Below are positions 9,695 to 24,102 of a stretch of DNA of 64,000 bases, in pieces. Where the stretch lies: positions 111,803,757-111,867,756 of the forward strand of contig CANTUZ010000001.1 of NCBI GenBank assembly GCA_947846985.1. The letters run 5' to 3'. Each line of letters opens with the position of its first letter. The first letter of the stretch is position 1. Both the position numbers and the translations under genes were made by a program. The notes under the pieces are model-generated. The model was not told the DNA's origin, ran no database searches, and saw nothing but the letters and a program-made list of their open reading frames with translations. This stretch comes from Fratercula arctica (Eukaryota > Chordata > Aves > Charadriiformes > Alcidae).

Positions 9695-12440
9695 CTGTAA
9701 TGAGAATGTAATGATATTGGTTTTCCTCTTAAATCTGAACTGCTTTGACACAAATTACCCAAACCATCCAAGGGTATTTAATAATTGTTTTTCCTTACTA
9801 GCTACTTTGTTTTGTTTTGTTTTGTTTTTATCAGTCCTCCATCCTGAGACACCAAAATCTTCTCTTATCATCAACACATTGTACCATGACTGGACAATGC
9901 CCAGATAAAAGGAAAGCTGACCAAAATCTCCCAGTATGATCTTTTGTTAACATCAATATATTGAAATCAATAAAGTCTAAAAGATTATGACAGTTGTGCT
10001 TTCTGCGCCTGAGAAAATATAAGGCAGAAGACAAGCTGCAATAAGCATTTGGGTCAGGGCTTGTGTCAATGGAAGCACAACAAACTTTAAAAAGAAACAG
10101 CAGGCAGTTTAGGTTAGGCTCAAAAGAGGCAATGAACAAAAAGAGGACCAGCTTTCTTGGCCTTTTGATTTAGGGGCAAAAAACCTCCAGTAAAGTGTTA
10201 GGAAATTCCTATGGGGATATATCCTAACTTAAAAGAAGGATATTTCCAATGCAATAGTTTTAAAAAGAATTTAAAAGGAATTTATAACTACAAACTTGAA
10301 GCCAGACTTCTTTCTGAGATTGTATGTCAACAGTTATTTACAGTATGTTGCGGTCAAGCTCATAGACAGTAGTAAAAATTCAGATTGGTAGTATGAAGCT
10401 ATCATTTTAACCATATACTTAGACTTTTTTCTGAAAATATTTTGTAATGTTAAAATTCTATTTAATCAGAGACAACATTTCCTGTGAAATAGAAGGCAAT
10501 GGTAAGTTAAAAGAACCTCAGCTTGAGCTGGCAGAAAGCAATTTAGTTATTTTTGTAGAGCTGATGTATTGCCAAGGTCACAAACAGGACTGATTTATAC
10601 AGGAAATATGAGTTAGAAAGGCTATTTAAGGCAGTCATAAATACTTCGCTTAGATGTGCCTAGATGGATTTATTTCTTCTATCAGCTGCACTGAAAAATT
10701 ATGATTTACCAGTAATCTTATTGCACAATTCAGTGATGGAGTATTTGATAACTTTTCTTGAAAAGAAATTATTCCTCCCATATTCTGCATATTAAACTGC
10801 TATTCAAAGTAGATCACTCAGAATTAAAAAAAGATGTCTTGGAAATCTGCTCATTCAAGGGACACATCTGCTAAGGAGTGCCCAGCATAACAGAAACATG
10901 ATCTGAAAGGGTCAAAGAAGTCTTTTACACAGGTGGCTGTTAATGGGAATGGCCCCTAAGCATTGGATAAACAAGGGTGAAACACTTAACACAGCTTAAA
11001 AGAAAAATAAACAACCACACCCAGTATGCTTCTTTACCAACACTCTTCCAAGTATCTTTCCTCATGATTACCCCTTCACTGTCGAGAAATGTTTCACTAC
11101 CGAATCTAGGCAAATACTACCTGCAATGCAGTCCATCGGTTTTTACTCATTTTGCAAGGATTCAGTCAAAATGTTCTAATTGATATATTTGAGGCAGAAA
11201 ATGATAAGCATTTGTCTCAAAACCCGTGGTATGAAAAGATCTCCAGAGTGGAATTGCCTTTTCCATCTCCTTAGTTACTTGCTTAAAGATAAAACTCAGG
11301 TCCCAGTTTTGTGCGGCTAAAATCAATGGCAGCTGGGTTGCATTGCTGGTCTCAGCAGACAAAGGAAACAAGGCCCATACTTATAACAGCGTACAACTTG
11401 AACCGTTGCCTCTGCTTCAAGTACAATATTCTAATTTTTCAAAGCTTCCCCCCGTCTGTGGCAGACGAGCTGCTGTGAAGGAAACAAGATTGTCAAGTGT
11501 CCTGCTAAATGGATCTCCCTCAGAAAAAAACATGATCACCTAGAAACAGCCACCTTCTCCGCTCCCCAGGCTTTCCAAAATGTCCTAGAGGTAGGAAGGT
11601 CAATCTTAACAGAAATTACTGAGCAGGTGGCAAGAAAGAGAAAAGTACAACTATATTTAAGTGTTTAAAAGGTAGTCATTCCTATGGACTTCAGAAATAA
11701 GGAAAGCAATGATGAATTACAGTCACATTCAGGGATGGAAGGAAAGAAATCGGACAAACGAACATGGCAGGACTTGTGATATATCAATAGCAAGCAACTT
11801 TTAAATGAATAATTCAAAAATAAGCATTTTGAGGTGGAATAAAGTTAGTAAAAACTTCATTTTTATAAGTTTACTGAAGAATAAACTTAACTCTTACGTC
11901 AAGCAAAAAAAAATACTCTCAATCAGTCTAGATAATCTGCACATGATTCACAGGCTCAGTTTCAGGAGGCTACTGTTTGGACTTGGGCTTTCTACTTTTA
12001 AACCAAAAACTTTGTTTTAGCCTTTTTTCTTAACAAAATTGCTACATACTTAGCTTTAACCCCAGTAATTCAATACCTGCTTTGCATAACTGCAGCAGTA
12101 CCTAGAGCTTTACTTAAAATTACAATATCAGCATCAGAGGAAACACAGTAGGAAAGTGTCTATTGCTTCTCTAAAATATAAACAAGGTAACTGTTAGAAA
12201 GCAAACATAAAAGTTTACAGACTGATAGTTTACTTGTTTTTCATTACTTACACTCATTATTAATACCAGAAACTGTCACTGTAAGATTATTCTAAGTCAC
12301 CTATTAAGCAGTAGGCAAGACAGTGGGTTTACATTCATACTTTTAGCTTGTGGGTAGCAAGAAAGCATCATTCCACGCAAGCCACTGAGACAGCAGTTGA
12401 TCAATGACTAATTGCCACCCGTCATCACTATTCTGCCCAG
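9695..12440. other. unique non-coding DNA
   Basis: No gene or transposon recognised. A TTTTG tract lies at 9806-9829. The longest frame is about 100 aa (minus strand, 9831-10139) with no family resemblance. Confidence 0.5.
9806..9829. repeat. TTTTG microsatellite
   Basis: Four to five TTTTG units; the same motif as at 7998-8018. Confidence 0.85.
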
Positions 12441-12510
12441 TTATGTTATGTTATGTTATGTTATGTTATGTTATGTTATGTTATGTTATGTTATGTTATG
12501 TCATGTTATG
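12441..12510. repeat. TTATG pentanucleotide microsatellite
   Basis: Fourteen tandem TTATG units with one variant (TCATG at 12501-12505). A long, nearly pure run like this is a candidate polymorphic marker. Confidence 0.97.
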
Positions 12511-15500
12511 TCTTACATCTTTTAACACTTGGACACTTAAAACTCTCCTTGAGCTCCATGAGCTTAAGGTGGAAAATTGATTAAAAAAGAAAGAGGAAGA
12601 TTTGTGATTGTCTCCAAAAGGGCTGAATTTTCCAAAGCTGTTCTTTCTCCTTTGTTTTTTCAGGAACACAAATCAAGCACAACTAAGCTTGTGAAGTGCA
12701 AAGAATTTTAAAGTAAACAGATTGTAATGAAAACTCACTCTTCATGTTGTTTGTATGAGTTTTCCTCTCTAGCTAAGAGCATCACATACACTCACTAACA
12801 TAGCTTTTAGCTAAATTCAAGGCACTAGCCAAGAGAACACAAAGGACTGAAAACCTGTACGAGGAGAACATCAAATCATGTTACTCTAAAAGTTTTACTG
12901 CAAAAAGAAAGCCAAAATGTCTGTCACATACTCCTATATTAGATAGTAGTCTCTCGTTGAAGAAAACATTTTTAGGGGCAAATGGGGAAAAAAGCAAGAC
13001 CAGTGACAATAAAGAACTAAATTTTCCACTGTTTTCTTTCCCATAGGTCCTCTCTGAATGACATTCCCATTTCTTCAGTACCCACTCATGTTTTCTTTTA
13101 CTGTCACTGTTCTTTCTTTTTCCTCACATACTTTACTCTCCATTCAATTGGCACTATTTTGCTCCCTGAAAACTGCTTACACATACCACAAAAATTCCTG
13201 CAATGTCTTTGAATCCTTAGCGTGGACAACGTTAGGTGGTCAGTGGGTAGCACTGGTCTCAGAGGTGACTATGCCCCAACAGGAAATGAGAAAAAGACAT
13301 CCAACACTTTTCTACCACAAGAGGAAAAATTGAGGTCACTACTCTACTTGAGAATTGTGATCTTTTGGCAAAAAAAAATCACACACAAGATTATAATTCA
13401 TCTAGTATAAACATGAAGGCAATTTCCTCTCTATAAAATTGCTTTTCTATTTCCTCAGAATTCACAGAACTATTCCAAAGCTGAGGTTCTGGGGAGGTGG
13501 CAGGTCACAGGTAATTTTAATCCCAATGTAAGTAAATATAAAAAGGGAAAAGCAAATAAACCCTTTGTTTTCTTTAAGAAAGTAAAATTACCAGGACACC
13601 AGTTGAACTGGAAAAATGAAAACCAGAAACAATCATCTGAGAGCCAATAACTAAGGTTTTAAATGCAAAAGTCTTATATTGCAGTAGCTGATCCATAACT
13701 GATACCAAGACAGTAGGTCTGTTTGCTGTTATTTTTGATTAATGAGAATGAGTTTTCTGCTCTTAGTTATGGCCCTTTCTGGGACCATCTTCTTTGATTT
13801 TATAAATTGTGAATATTTCTCAGGGCTCTGCCTGTGAAAACCTGAAGAATCATGGTAAAGGGCACCAGAGGAAAATTCCTTTCCCAGGATCATTTAAAAA
13901 ACTCCCTTGAGCAGATAAAAAAAAAAAAAAAAGAGTATATATTTACTGGAACTCCAGAGATCTTGTTTGGTGTCAGAATCATATCATTGAGAAGGTTTTC
14001 TTAGTGTAGACTTGAACAAATTGGAAAGCAATATGCAGTAGTAACACACTTCTGATATAACAAATTGCTCTTTATTTAAAGTTACTTTTGAAATACAGAT
14101 AAGATTTTAAAGCCTGTCAAAGATGGCATGCAATGATAAAAATAAAGAAGTGTCAGGAACAAAAATGTTCTTTTTCTCTTCCTCTGAATTAATTTGCATG
14201 TCAGTCAAAAAAATCTGTCAATGCATATGCAATATAAGCAGCATGACTTATACTACCAAAAGCGTAGGAAAAAGGAACAAGAAGAACTGAAAAAGATGAA
14301 AATGACAGCTGTGATGAGCAAGGATTCTTCCCAATCTATAGTATGTATTCAACTATAACAATACACCCAAAGATGGTGAAGAAATGATGACAGAAATGTC
14401 AATTATAGCTGAGCAGAGTGTAAACAGAGATACAAAATCTGCTGAGCAGAACTGGTGCCAGGTGGTAAGGCTTCTCTGTCGATCCACCCCACCAGCCAGG
14501 GCACAAACCCTGTTGAGCAGCAGGGACCCCACTCCCTTGTGGCAGCCCTCCCAGGCTAACAAAGTGGTGGTGGAAGCAGCTCTGAGGAGAGAAAAGGCTA
14601 GAATAAATGAGGTCCTAATGGGAAACAGTAGACACAAAGGTGTTGGCTGAGATGTAAATCAGATTATTGATTGCGACATTTGAAATTCATCTGAACTCCA
14701 GGAAAGGAATGAGTTGTGACCCTAATTCAAGGTCTTGTTTGACCAAGTGAAGAAGAGTTAGAGATTCAACTTGTTTAGAGGTTTCGCAGCCTGTTTAGTG
14801 GTGTCTTTCAAGTAAATGTTCAATTTTAAACTTTCCTTCATAAAAAAATTATTCTGTTTTTCAGCATTCAATGTGAAGAGCACTGGGAGGTAAATAAGTG
14901 CTGTTTGCTATGACCATTAATAAAGCTAAAACTACCTTTTAATCAAATCCCACAAACTCCTCTATTTGCAATCTCAAACAAGACTAACTTCGGGCTTCAC
15001 ACGTACAAAGGACCCTATGGAACAGTATCAGCTTCCCTTCAGTTCCCATTAGGTTCACCTTGAACATGACTAGCAACTCTCTGCAATACATAAGGTGGGA
15101 CAGAATTCAACTTCCGCATTGTCCTAGGAGAAAGGAGTAGGAAGGAAAAGGAGGGAAAAAATCCCAACAAACCAACACAAAAAACCTTAACATCACTTTT
15201 GTCTCAAGACAAACAGTTGCAACCAATTGCATGCAGAAAGAAGATCTGTTGAATAATGAGTTCCTATTTTTTAAACATATTCGCATACTGAAAAGAATCG
15301 TACTCCAAATACAGATTTGAAGGTTCCAACCCAGGCAGCCAGCATTGCCAACACGTAGGGATGGCATTTTAAGTTATAGGTAAGACTGTGAAAAGTGGAA
15401 CGTGTTAAACGTTGCTTCTCTCAGCCATTAAGATTTCATCATTCAGAGCCTGTTGCTCAGAGAAAGGCAGCCTTTCTTCCACAAACCAGCAAGGGATTGT

Positions 15501-18500
15501 CTTATCAGTCAAATTCTGTCTAAAGAAATAATGTTTCCTGTGATGTTCTTCTTAATTCAATTCTTCACAACACTCAGCTTTTATATGGGAGATGTGGTTT
15601 CATTCCTCTGCCTTGCTGGAGCAGTCTCAATCCCCTATTTCCAACCTGAGAATGAAGTGCCTTACTCTGCCATTCCAGACTTCACAGAAAAGATTCAGAT
15701 TCTTTTGCTGATTTTTTTGCAGAATGGATAGACTGTATCTTTGGGGCAGGAAAGCTATGGGTAAGGATATAAAGGAATTCACCAGGAAATTGAAGATACC
15801 TGATTTTCATTCTCTGCTCCAATGCCTTTTCAAGATTTTATACTAAGTAACCTATGAATAACACACAAATAATATTGCTGGATCCCATGGGAACTAGAGA
15901 GCTCCACCATACCAGATCAGTTCATGCCTACTTGCATTTTTCTTTTTTCTCTTAGGGTGCTAATTTTGTCAACAACAGCAAAAAATTTAAACTTACAACA
16001 CAGTTGATAAGGCAGAGTACTGAACAGCAAGACATCAAAATTCATTCCCTTAACATTAAAGTTACCGTTCTAAGAGCTCAGTTATCGTATTAAAAAGGTA
16101 AAGGAAATTAAACTACTGTCTCTTTTTTCAGCTTTGAATGCTTTTTTGCAGTTCTGCTCCACAAACAAAGAAATACCTAAAGTGCCTGTTCTCACAGGAT
16201 TTAGGCGTTAGTAGCTCAGCATGAAGCTACTCAGCCTTGAGTGGACTCAGACGTCTGTGCCAGGCAGAAGGCAACCTTGTGGTGTGTAATACAGAGTCAT
16301 CTGTGCATTTTTCATGCTCCAGGGCCACATGGAAGGGGTTGTTGAGGAATTCCCCTTTGGCCTTCAACATTTTTAAAGCAAGTAAGATTGTGGTCTTGCA
16401 GCAACAGAATAGCAAAGCTCCATATGCATCTCTCTGGTAGCAAATGTGATTTTGTTTTAAAAGAAAACTGTTTTCATTCATAGTCTTTCACACCAGTGGG
16501 CATATGTCCAAGAGGTCCTGACAGCTAGGCTTCCTTGGGATGATGCAGAAGAGGAGGGATGGTGGCTATCAAGGTTTTATTATGTCTTCTAGTTTGTTTT
16601 GAGGTTGGTGATTGTGTGCTAGTTTTAGATGTGCCTTTTTTACTCTTTCAGAACTGCTGGTGATTAGGAAGTTTTGCCTCTCTAGCATATGTCACCTCCA
16701 TGAGTCACTACCTTCTGCTTACTGTTTCATCTCTTAACTGGGTGTCATAAGGCTTCAGTCATGTCTCCCCTTCTTATCACTGCTTCCTGATGACTTGTGT
16801 CTCTTGAGCAAGCTGCCCTCTTTCTAATCCCAGAGGTGCTGAGAAGCTGCATGGAAATGTGCCAAGATCTCAATAACCTGCTAATGTAGATGCTGTCTAG
16901 CTCTGCCATTCCTATGTCCCTTCTGGTATTCCTGTCTGGTGTTTCCACAGTCATTCAGATTGTCCCACTTGTACCTATTTTACTGTGTGCATTACAGATC
17001 TGTTCAGTGTATGGTCAGGAATGATGAGTCAGATAATCAGGTCCCTTCTGTGGATCTCCATTTTACTGTGAAATGAAGAACAGATATGGGTTTTGGGAAT
17101 CAGAAAAGATGATGAATTAGAAAGAAAACTGCATTGATTTTATGCCGCCTTCATTAGACCATTCTCAGTTTTAGAGACTTGAATAATTCAGTCATCAGTA
17201 ACAAATTCAAAAGAGGGTGGAATTAAAAGATACAGGCAGGGGGAATTTCCTGCAAGTAATATTTATAAATAAATTCATATCAGTGAGAGTTCTGTTATTG
17301 TCATGTTAGTGTTTCATGACATAGGCAAGTCTTAATCTCTCCAGTTTCCCTATTGTGGTGACAGACACTAGGATTGGTAAAGGAGCAAAAGTGCGTATTA
17401 AAATGCTGCTAGAATTGACAGTGCAAATGTAGCCTAAGAGACCGGACCACTAGTCTGGATGACAGTAGGTGCAGTACCCCAAACAGAATTGTTGAGAATA
17501 AAAAAAATGAATAAATGAATAAACAAACAACAAACTGTTTTATGTTGTGAAAAGACCGAATATTCTGATGTGATTTATGGCAAAGATAAATACTGGGAAC
17601 GCATAAAATACTGAAATTATTCCTTGAATATTTCTCTTTCTGCCTCCTAGTGCTCAGCAGGCTGCTACATCTGTTTTTTTCAGGCTCTCTCACATCCCAC
17701 ATAAAAACTCACTACAAATTTATTTTCAATCCTTTCAGCTCTCACTTTCCTTTTTTTCTGGAATGTATTTTTCCCCTGTGAAGTGTTGTTTTGCTGAACT
17801 GAAATGTTCAGATAAATGCACTGATCTTTTAAAAAGAAGCATTTTCATGATGGTGAAATCAGGGTGTTGACCTTTTTAGAAATGTGGATTCATTACTATA
17901 AACTTTTAAGAATATATGTAAAAAAAATAAATTTAAGGCTTTAAAGAACATAAAAGATATATTTAGATTTTTTTTTCTTAAATTTTAAGATACATTTTCG
18001 TTTTCAGGAAATTTCCAATCAAATGGAAAATCTGACCTCCTTGTCAGCTTTACTTATTCTCTGTTATTTAAAAACTTTGACCCAAACTAACAGGTAGGTA
18101 TATCAGGTTGGTCTTTTTCAACTTACATGTTAGGTTAGGGCACCTAAATTGGTCATCTGGAGTCTTGCTAAGGAGCTTATATTCAAAATTTGGATTCCTA
18201 CAGGACCAATAAAGTAACAGCTACACAGGTAAGAAACTGTGTTATAATATTTTTTGTCGAAAAGCTACAGAAATTACTTGTGTGAATAAATTCAGGTATG
18301 TCAATGTAACATGATCAACCTTTTTATGATTAAAAAAGATAAGAATTATGATCACTATTATAACTGTAAGTCAAACAAATATCACATATAAATGTATTTT
18401 AGTTTTAGAGCCATGTGAAGTCCACAAGGTTTTGCTCAGGGCCATAATCTCAACATGAAAAATAAATTCATGAAAACTTTTTATGTCTCTTCCTTGCCAG

Positions 18501-19956
18501 CTTTACTGGCCAAATCTTTAAAACTATGGAAATTTCCACTAATTTCAAGCACATCAGAATTTTCGCACTATAAACACATACATACATAATTTTTACCATC
18601 ACAGTCCCATTTGCATGCCACAGAACAAAGTGTTTCTTGTCCTCCCTTGATATTCCTTCAAAAAGCAAATCCTCAGCACAAAATAAGGATTGTTTCTGCA
18701 GATTCATTCCACTCTAAGACTTATTTTATTGAATTATATACAGATATTTTATGTAAAAGTTGAGCTGCCACGCTGAAAGAACTTTGAGATCCATCACTTA
18801 TCCATATAGAAACCACTCACTCAAATGTGTGGAATTTATCAATGTTAATTACATTAATGCATACCTTAGCAAGGAAACAAAATATATACATGAATTTTGG
18901 GGAAAAATTCTTCACATGTGCTTTTTTGTAAAGTAGGTCAGATAGTTAATGAGTTAAATCTAGCCCCAAATACATAGAAATATATCTGTAGGTTTAAGTA
19001 AGACTTGTGTTGAAGTCAGTATGCAGTCAGGTATTCAAGTATGAGGACCTTTCTCTTTTGGGATCAGAGCTGCAACTCAGAGAGGGGAAAAAAAAAAGTC
19101 AATTTGAAAACCCATGGTATTTTGATCAAGAATAAAACAGAACAGATCAAAACACTTTTTGTTTACATGCTTGTACTATGCTGCCTGAAGATGAATATGG
19201 TTACATCAGCTTGCAGTGAACACACACCATGATGAGAGGAAATATTGGTGAGTTTGTGGCAAAAGTCTTAGTCAGTCAACCCATATTTCTAAGTTCACAC
19301 TTTTTGCCTGAACAGATGTTTGCCACCTACATAGAGCACCTGGTATTCTGTCACTTTACTTAACCTAACCATTTTAATAAAGTTCTTAAGGACACTGTAT
19401 TTGAACAACTCAGAAGTTGTTACAATGGTACTTCAGTTTGTTGGCAGATTTAAAAATCCCTCAACAAGGATAACTCTTTTAAGAAGTAACACATCACTTC
19501 TAAGAGACTTCCAGGTAAGCGGGCAATGACAATTATCACTGCCACACTGTACTGTAAATAGAGCACTATATGAAATAAAAATGGAAGCACTGTCTCTCTC
19601 TCTCAGAGAATCACGTATCACTGCAGATTATTTCAGTACAACAAACCAGAAATGCATCCACAATTTAGGGGAAAGGGAACAGACAGCTGGTACTCTGAAC
19701 AGAGGCTGAGAGGAAACAAGGGTGAAGGACAGGATCATACAAAATGAATATGAAGATTAACATTCATGCAGAGAAGAAAAAAAACTCAGCTGAGAAGACC
19801 TCTGAATTTTTATCCAATTTTGTCGGCTTTGAACTACAGAGGGCTTGCTCATTGCTGAGAATCCACCTTGCGTTCCAGAAGAACTTAAGTACATCTCCAA
19901 ACTCCTGTTTTAAATTAGAAAAAAGATTTCCCTCTGGAATCAAGTGCTAATACTTC
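12511..19956. other. unique AT-rich non-coding DNA
   Basis: No recognised gene or repeat family. A slightly GC-richer patch at 14384-14650 has overlapping frames of 88 aa (+) and 94 aa (-) and is described among the findings. Short A runs occur, for example near 13919-13932. Confidence 0.5.
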
Positions 19957-19978
19957 TTTTTTTTTTTTTTTTTTTTTT
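19957..19978. repeat. T22 homopolymer
   Basis: Uninterrupted run of T. No recognisable source transcript lies beside it, so a retroposed tail cannot be claimed. Confidence 0.9.
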
Positions 19979-22900
19979 AACATATAGGTAAAGGATAAAA
20001 GTGGAAAAATCAAATATAGAACAATTCTCTGCTCTTCTGCTGCTATCCCTAGAATTTAGCATATTGCTATTTTGGATAAAGAAATAAAGTTGCAAAGCTA
20101 AATATGAATCACAATAAGGACCCTAGAACATACTAATCACCATACTTAAGATGCAACACATTTCCCTGTGATGGTCTTTTCAACCAACTAGCCATTTAAA
20201 CACCTTTTTCAGAGGATGGACCCTTTCATAAAATAACCCATCAAACACAATGCAAAAAGCTTTCTGAGAGGAATTTCAAAGGAGTTGGTTTTAAATTTTT
20301 TCCTAGCACTTTCAGTAAATATATCCACTTTTTCTTCAGGTGAGGTAGAAGTCAATATATGTTTTCCTTCCAGCATCATAACCAGCATGTCTTTATTCCA
20401 TAAGAAACTAGAACCTGTATTATAACAAGAACGCTCAAAATGGCTTGGCAGTGGGAACATATCCCGTGAAGAAGATGCTCCAAATCCAAGGTCAGTGTTG
20501 CAGAGAAGGAAGAGGTGGGATTGTATACGCATTTCCTCAGGTTATGTAAAAGAAAAAAGAAATTGATGTTGTACACTGCATGATTCATTAAGTGTGTCTT
20601 GACAATACCTTTGAAAGGAAGGAAAACTTTGTTTTGATCACTGGGGAATGTTAACATTAAAAATGCATCATGGAGTACAGTCAGATGTGTACTTAGTAGC
20701 TTGGAGACCTCAGCTGCAGCCCAGCTTTGAATGTAGGTGAATCCTGACAACATTGTGAACTGGGTGACCAAATCTCTTATTGGATATAGCCTATAACGAT
20801 ACATACAGTTAGCTGAAGAATTAAATCCAGAAATATTGAAACAACCTCTGATTTTGAGAAAATTTCACCTGTGAAAACCATATGACAATATGGCCATAAA
20901 GGCAGACTGGCAAAGCAGTTCGAACTCACATTTTTTGCAGACAGACAGTCAAAACAAGGCACCCAGTTATCCTGTGTGATCCTTTGCTTCATGTACTAGC
21001 TCCAGCAGCATATAAAAGTGATGAGTTTTACAAAGGAGTTTGTACCAAAATGAAGTCTGATTTCCACACAAATTGCAAGTGTAGAAGTTAATTTAGAAGT
21101 TGGAATATTCTATTCTGAAGTTTTGTTACCGGTTACCACTGCTATTCCTACCTTTCTAAATCCTGAGTGCGTTCATGAAGGATGGAGTTCAGTTGTTGAA
21201 GAGGAACCATTGGAGCAAGTAGAATGATGATGACATGGCATCAGAGCTGAAGCAGCTGCAGATGGGATAATCCAAGAGGACAATACATATGCTGAGGCAG
21301 GAGCAATTGTCAATAGGGACAGCTTGTCTGTTTATTTGGATGCCAGTTCTATAGCATGTGTTTGCCTGTGTGTTGTGTCAATGGAGACAGTCACTTGACA
21401 GTCAGGCAGCTTGTTTGGGAAGTTCAGCATTACCTGTCTTTATCATTTGATAGGAGAAAGACATAAGATGCCGCAGGCAATGTGAACTGAAGGGAAAAAA
21501 AAAAAAGTAACTATGAAATAATGTCAAACTAATCATATTTGCAGATTTCTTTTGAAATTTGTGTTGCCAAATACTGGCCTTGTTAAAATAAATCAACTGC
21601 TATCTGTGACACCACCACTACCCCCCTGCTAAGGTATATTCATAAATATCCACATTTTTCAGATTCCCGATGAAGGGAAAAAAAAAAGCCAATGACATCA
21701 GTAAAAAATCTGATGAATGACAGACATCCTTCAGAAAAAAAAGCCAAATATGGTGGCAAAAAGAGAAACAAAGGGAACCTTATTGGTTTTTAACAGGGAG
21801 TGGATTACTTTTCTAAATCAAAAGGCAGGTCAAAATCTAAATAAAAAAGAATCCAGTTTAGAACTGGCATCGCTTTTACCTCCCTCTATGGTCTTTCTCT
21901 CTCATACTTTCCTGATCTTTCTTTGGATGCTTGATCTCTTCTGTCTGCTTAATCTAAGTTACCTCACATAAGCTTAATGAATCTCCTCTGTGCGCTTTGA
22001 AAGTAATTTTATTGCCATATGCTTGTGAAGCATAAAAATTTGTCTTAATCCTACTCCATCATGAATGGGTTTGTTGACCCTGTTTTCTTGCAGAGCAAGA
22101 GCCAAATGTTTGCTTTCCAGAACAATCGTAAGAGCAAGCACTCATGTGATGAGTATCTGTAATTCTTGTTCTCCATGTGTTGCAGTTTTGGTACTGTGCA
22201 GGAATATCACTCCCCTCATCTAAGATGTTTTATCTTGGTGGACTTGAAGGCTAGAACTGCTGACACAGAAAAAGTTATAGCTTCCAAAAATTAAACCTCT
22301 ACAATTAAAACATATATAGCAGGAAGACTGCAGACATGACACCATTCCTCATTTTTACAGCTGCACAAGATTGGTAAGAATTCCAATCAAGGCGTAAACA
22401 GCAAAAGGTGGGGAGCAATCAGCAGGGAGACAACAGGAGACTTTCTTATTGCAAAGAAAGCAATATAGAGGAAAAAAAAAAATGAGAAAAAGGCAATTGG
22501 CTATTAGCTTTCTTCTGACCACTCAGAAAGATTAACTATACTCCAAATCTGGAAATTTCTTTCTTGGAACCACCGAGGGTATTGATGAGGATGAAGGAAA
22601 ATGTTTCATAATGTTGATTTGTGGACTTTGATTTTAAGAAAATAAAAATCCTCCAGTTGCTCAAAAACCATATAAGAGGACTTTCTTTTGACTTCTCCTG
22701 AAAAGACGAGGCATGCATTGCTAATTGAGATGGAGTATGAAATATACAATATTAGACCAAAATAATCTTTTTTAAAGAACTTCTCCACAGATGCCAATTA
22801 GGATTCTTAATGGGAGCTGAATGACGACCTTTACTACAGCATTCAGAAACAGGAACAAAATTCAGTAAACTGTGGCACCTTTAGCTTGGCAATATTGCAG

Positions 22901-23932
22901 TAATTCACAGTTACATATTTTGTTTTCCTAGTACAAGCTGTTTCTCTGTAACTAGTCAAAGAGCAAACAAATATCTGCACACTGTATGTCACTCATTTAA
23001 TTTGTTATGATTGTAGAATACCTCATCAGGAAAGTGAATACATAAGTAATGAAAACATTAGCTGTCGTTGAGGGATTTAAAATACGCAGCTTGTAAAAAT
23101 GTTCCATCTGATTGTTTAGAGGCAAACATGAACAAGTAAGGTAAATGCACTTTAGAGATTGTGGAAAAAGTAAACTAGTGAGAGGGAAAAAAGAAAAAAA
23201 AAGGAAAGAATTGACAAGACATATAAATGGATAACAAAAAAAACACATCTATGATTTTATTAGTATAGGTGTTTAAAGTTATACCGAGGCATTCTTCTAT
23301 AGTAGAATGAAGAACTGGGATTGGTAGGACCACGTACTAGGAGTAAGCATCAGTAATTCAAAGAATAAAGTAAATTTGTCATTATTTAGGCACAACATTA
23401 AATGTTACTGTAGGTATTCTGTTTTACATGACCTCTAAATCCATGCAAGGGCGAACTATAACAGTTGAGAGGCTAAAAAAAAAAAAAACACCCAAATTTC
23501 CAGTTGGCATACTAGACTAGGAGCATAACAGCACTTTCATGGAAAGGACCATTTAATATTGTAGTTAAACAAATCATTCTCTTGCACAATTAAGGCAGTG
23601 TTCATGGTCACTTAACACAACTACTGGCAAGAATTAAAAATAAACAAATAAAGTTTCTAATTTAAAATAGTAATTGGTCCCCAGCTGGGAAGAATTTAGG
23701 AAGCAGAACAATAGACAAGTTGTAGAACACTTAAAATGTCCAAAACATATAGACAGTTCAAAAGAGTGTCAGACTACTACAGGAGAATATTTTTTCCCCA
23801 CAGGACAATAGATATGAACAGCACTTCACAAAATATAAAAGAAGATGAAGTCCTCACTATACAGCACTCAGGGTTCAGATCCTGCAGTCCTTTTCCATAG
23901 AAATAATGCCATTGGATTCAATCATTAAATAT
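19979..23932. other. unique non-coding DNA
   Basis: No gene recognised. Three overlapping minus-strand frames (107, 142 and 71 aa between 20209 and 20992) lie in different phases; the 142-aa one is among the longest non-transposon frames in the window but resembles no protein I know. Confidence 0.45.
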
Positions 23933-24102
23933 TCATTCACAAAACACTCTTGGGTTGGTGGTAATCATTTTGTTTGGCTTTAGAAGAAGGTTTTCCCACA
24001 GCTCAGCCTCAGAACTGCACACAGAATGGAGAATTACATCATTTGCATAAGAAAAGGTATGAAGTTCAACCTCCAAACGATCCTTTAGCAGTTTCAGTGG
24101 GT
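23933..24102 (-). other. candidate coding exon (last exon?), unidentified
   Basis: On the minus strand a strong 3' splice-acceptor pattern (a long T/C-rich tract ending TTCTTCCTCAG, AG at 24104-24103) is followed directly by an open frame of 55 complete codons after a split first codon, closing with TGA at 23935-23933. The peptide has a protein-like mix of residues, including LEVELHTFSYANDVILHS and SEAELWENLLLKP. I do not recognise it. There is no obvious donor site inside, so if real it would be a terminal exon; no clear AATAAA was seen within about 300 bp downstream. It could be a chance match or a pseudo-exon. Confidence 0.25.

Noticed and set aside
9305..9771. Three long frames (123-131 aa) on both strands around 9305-9771
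   Set aside because: They are translations of the pentanucleotide purine array, which lacks stops in several phases.
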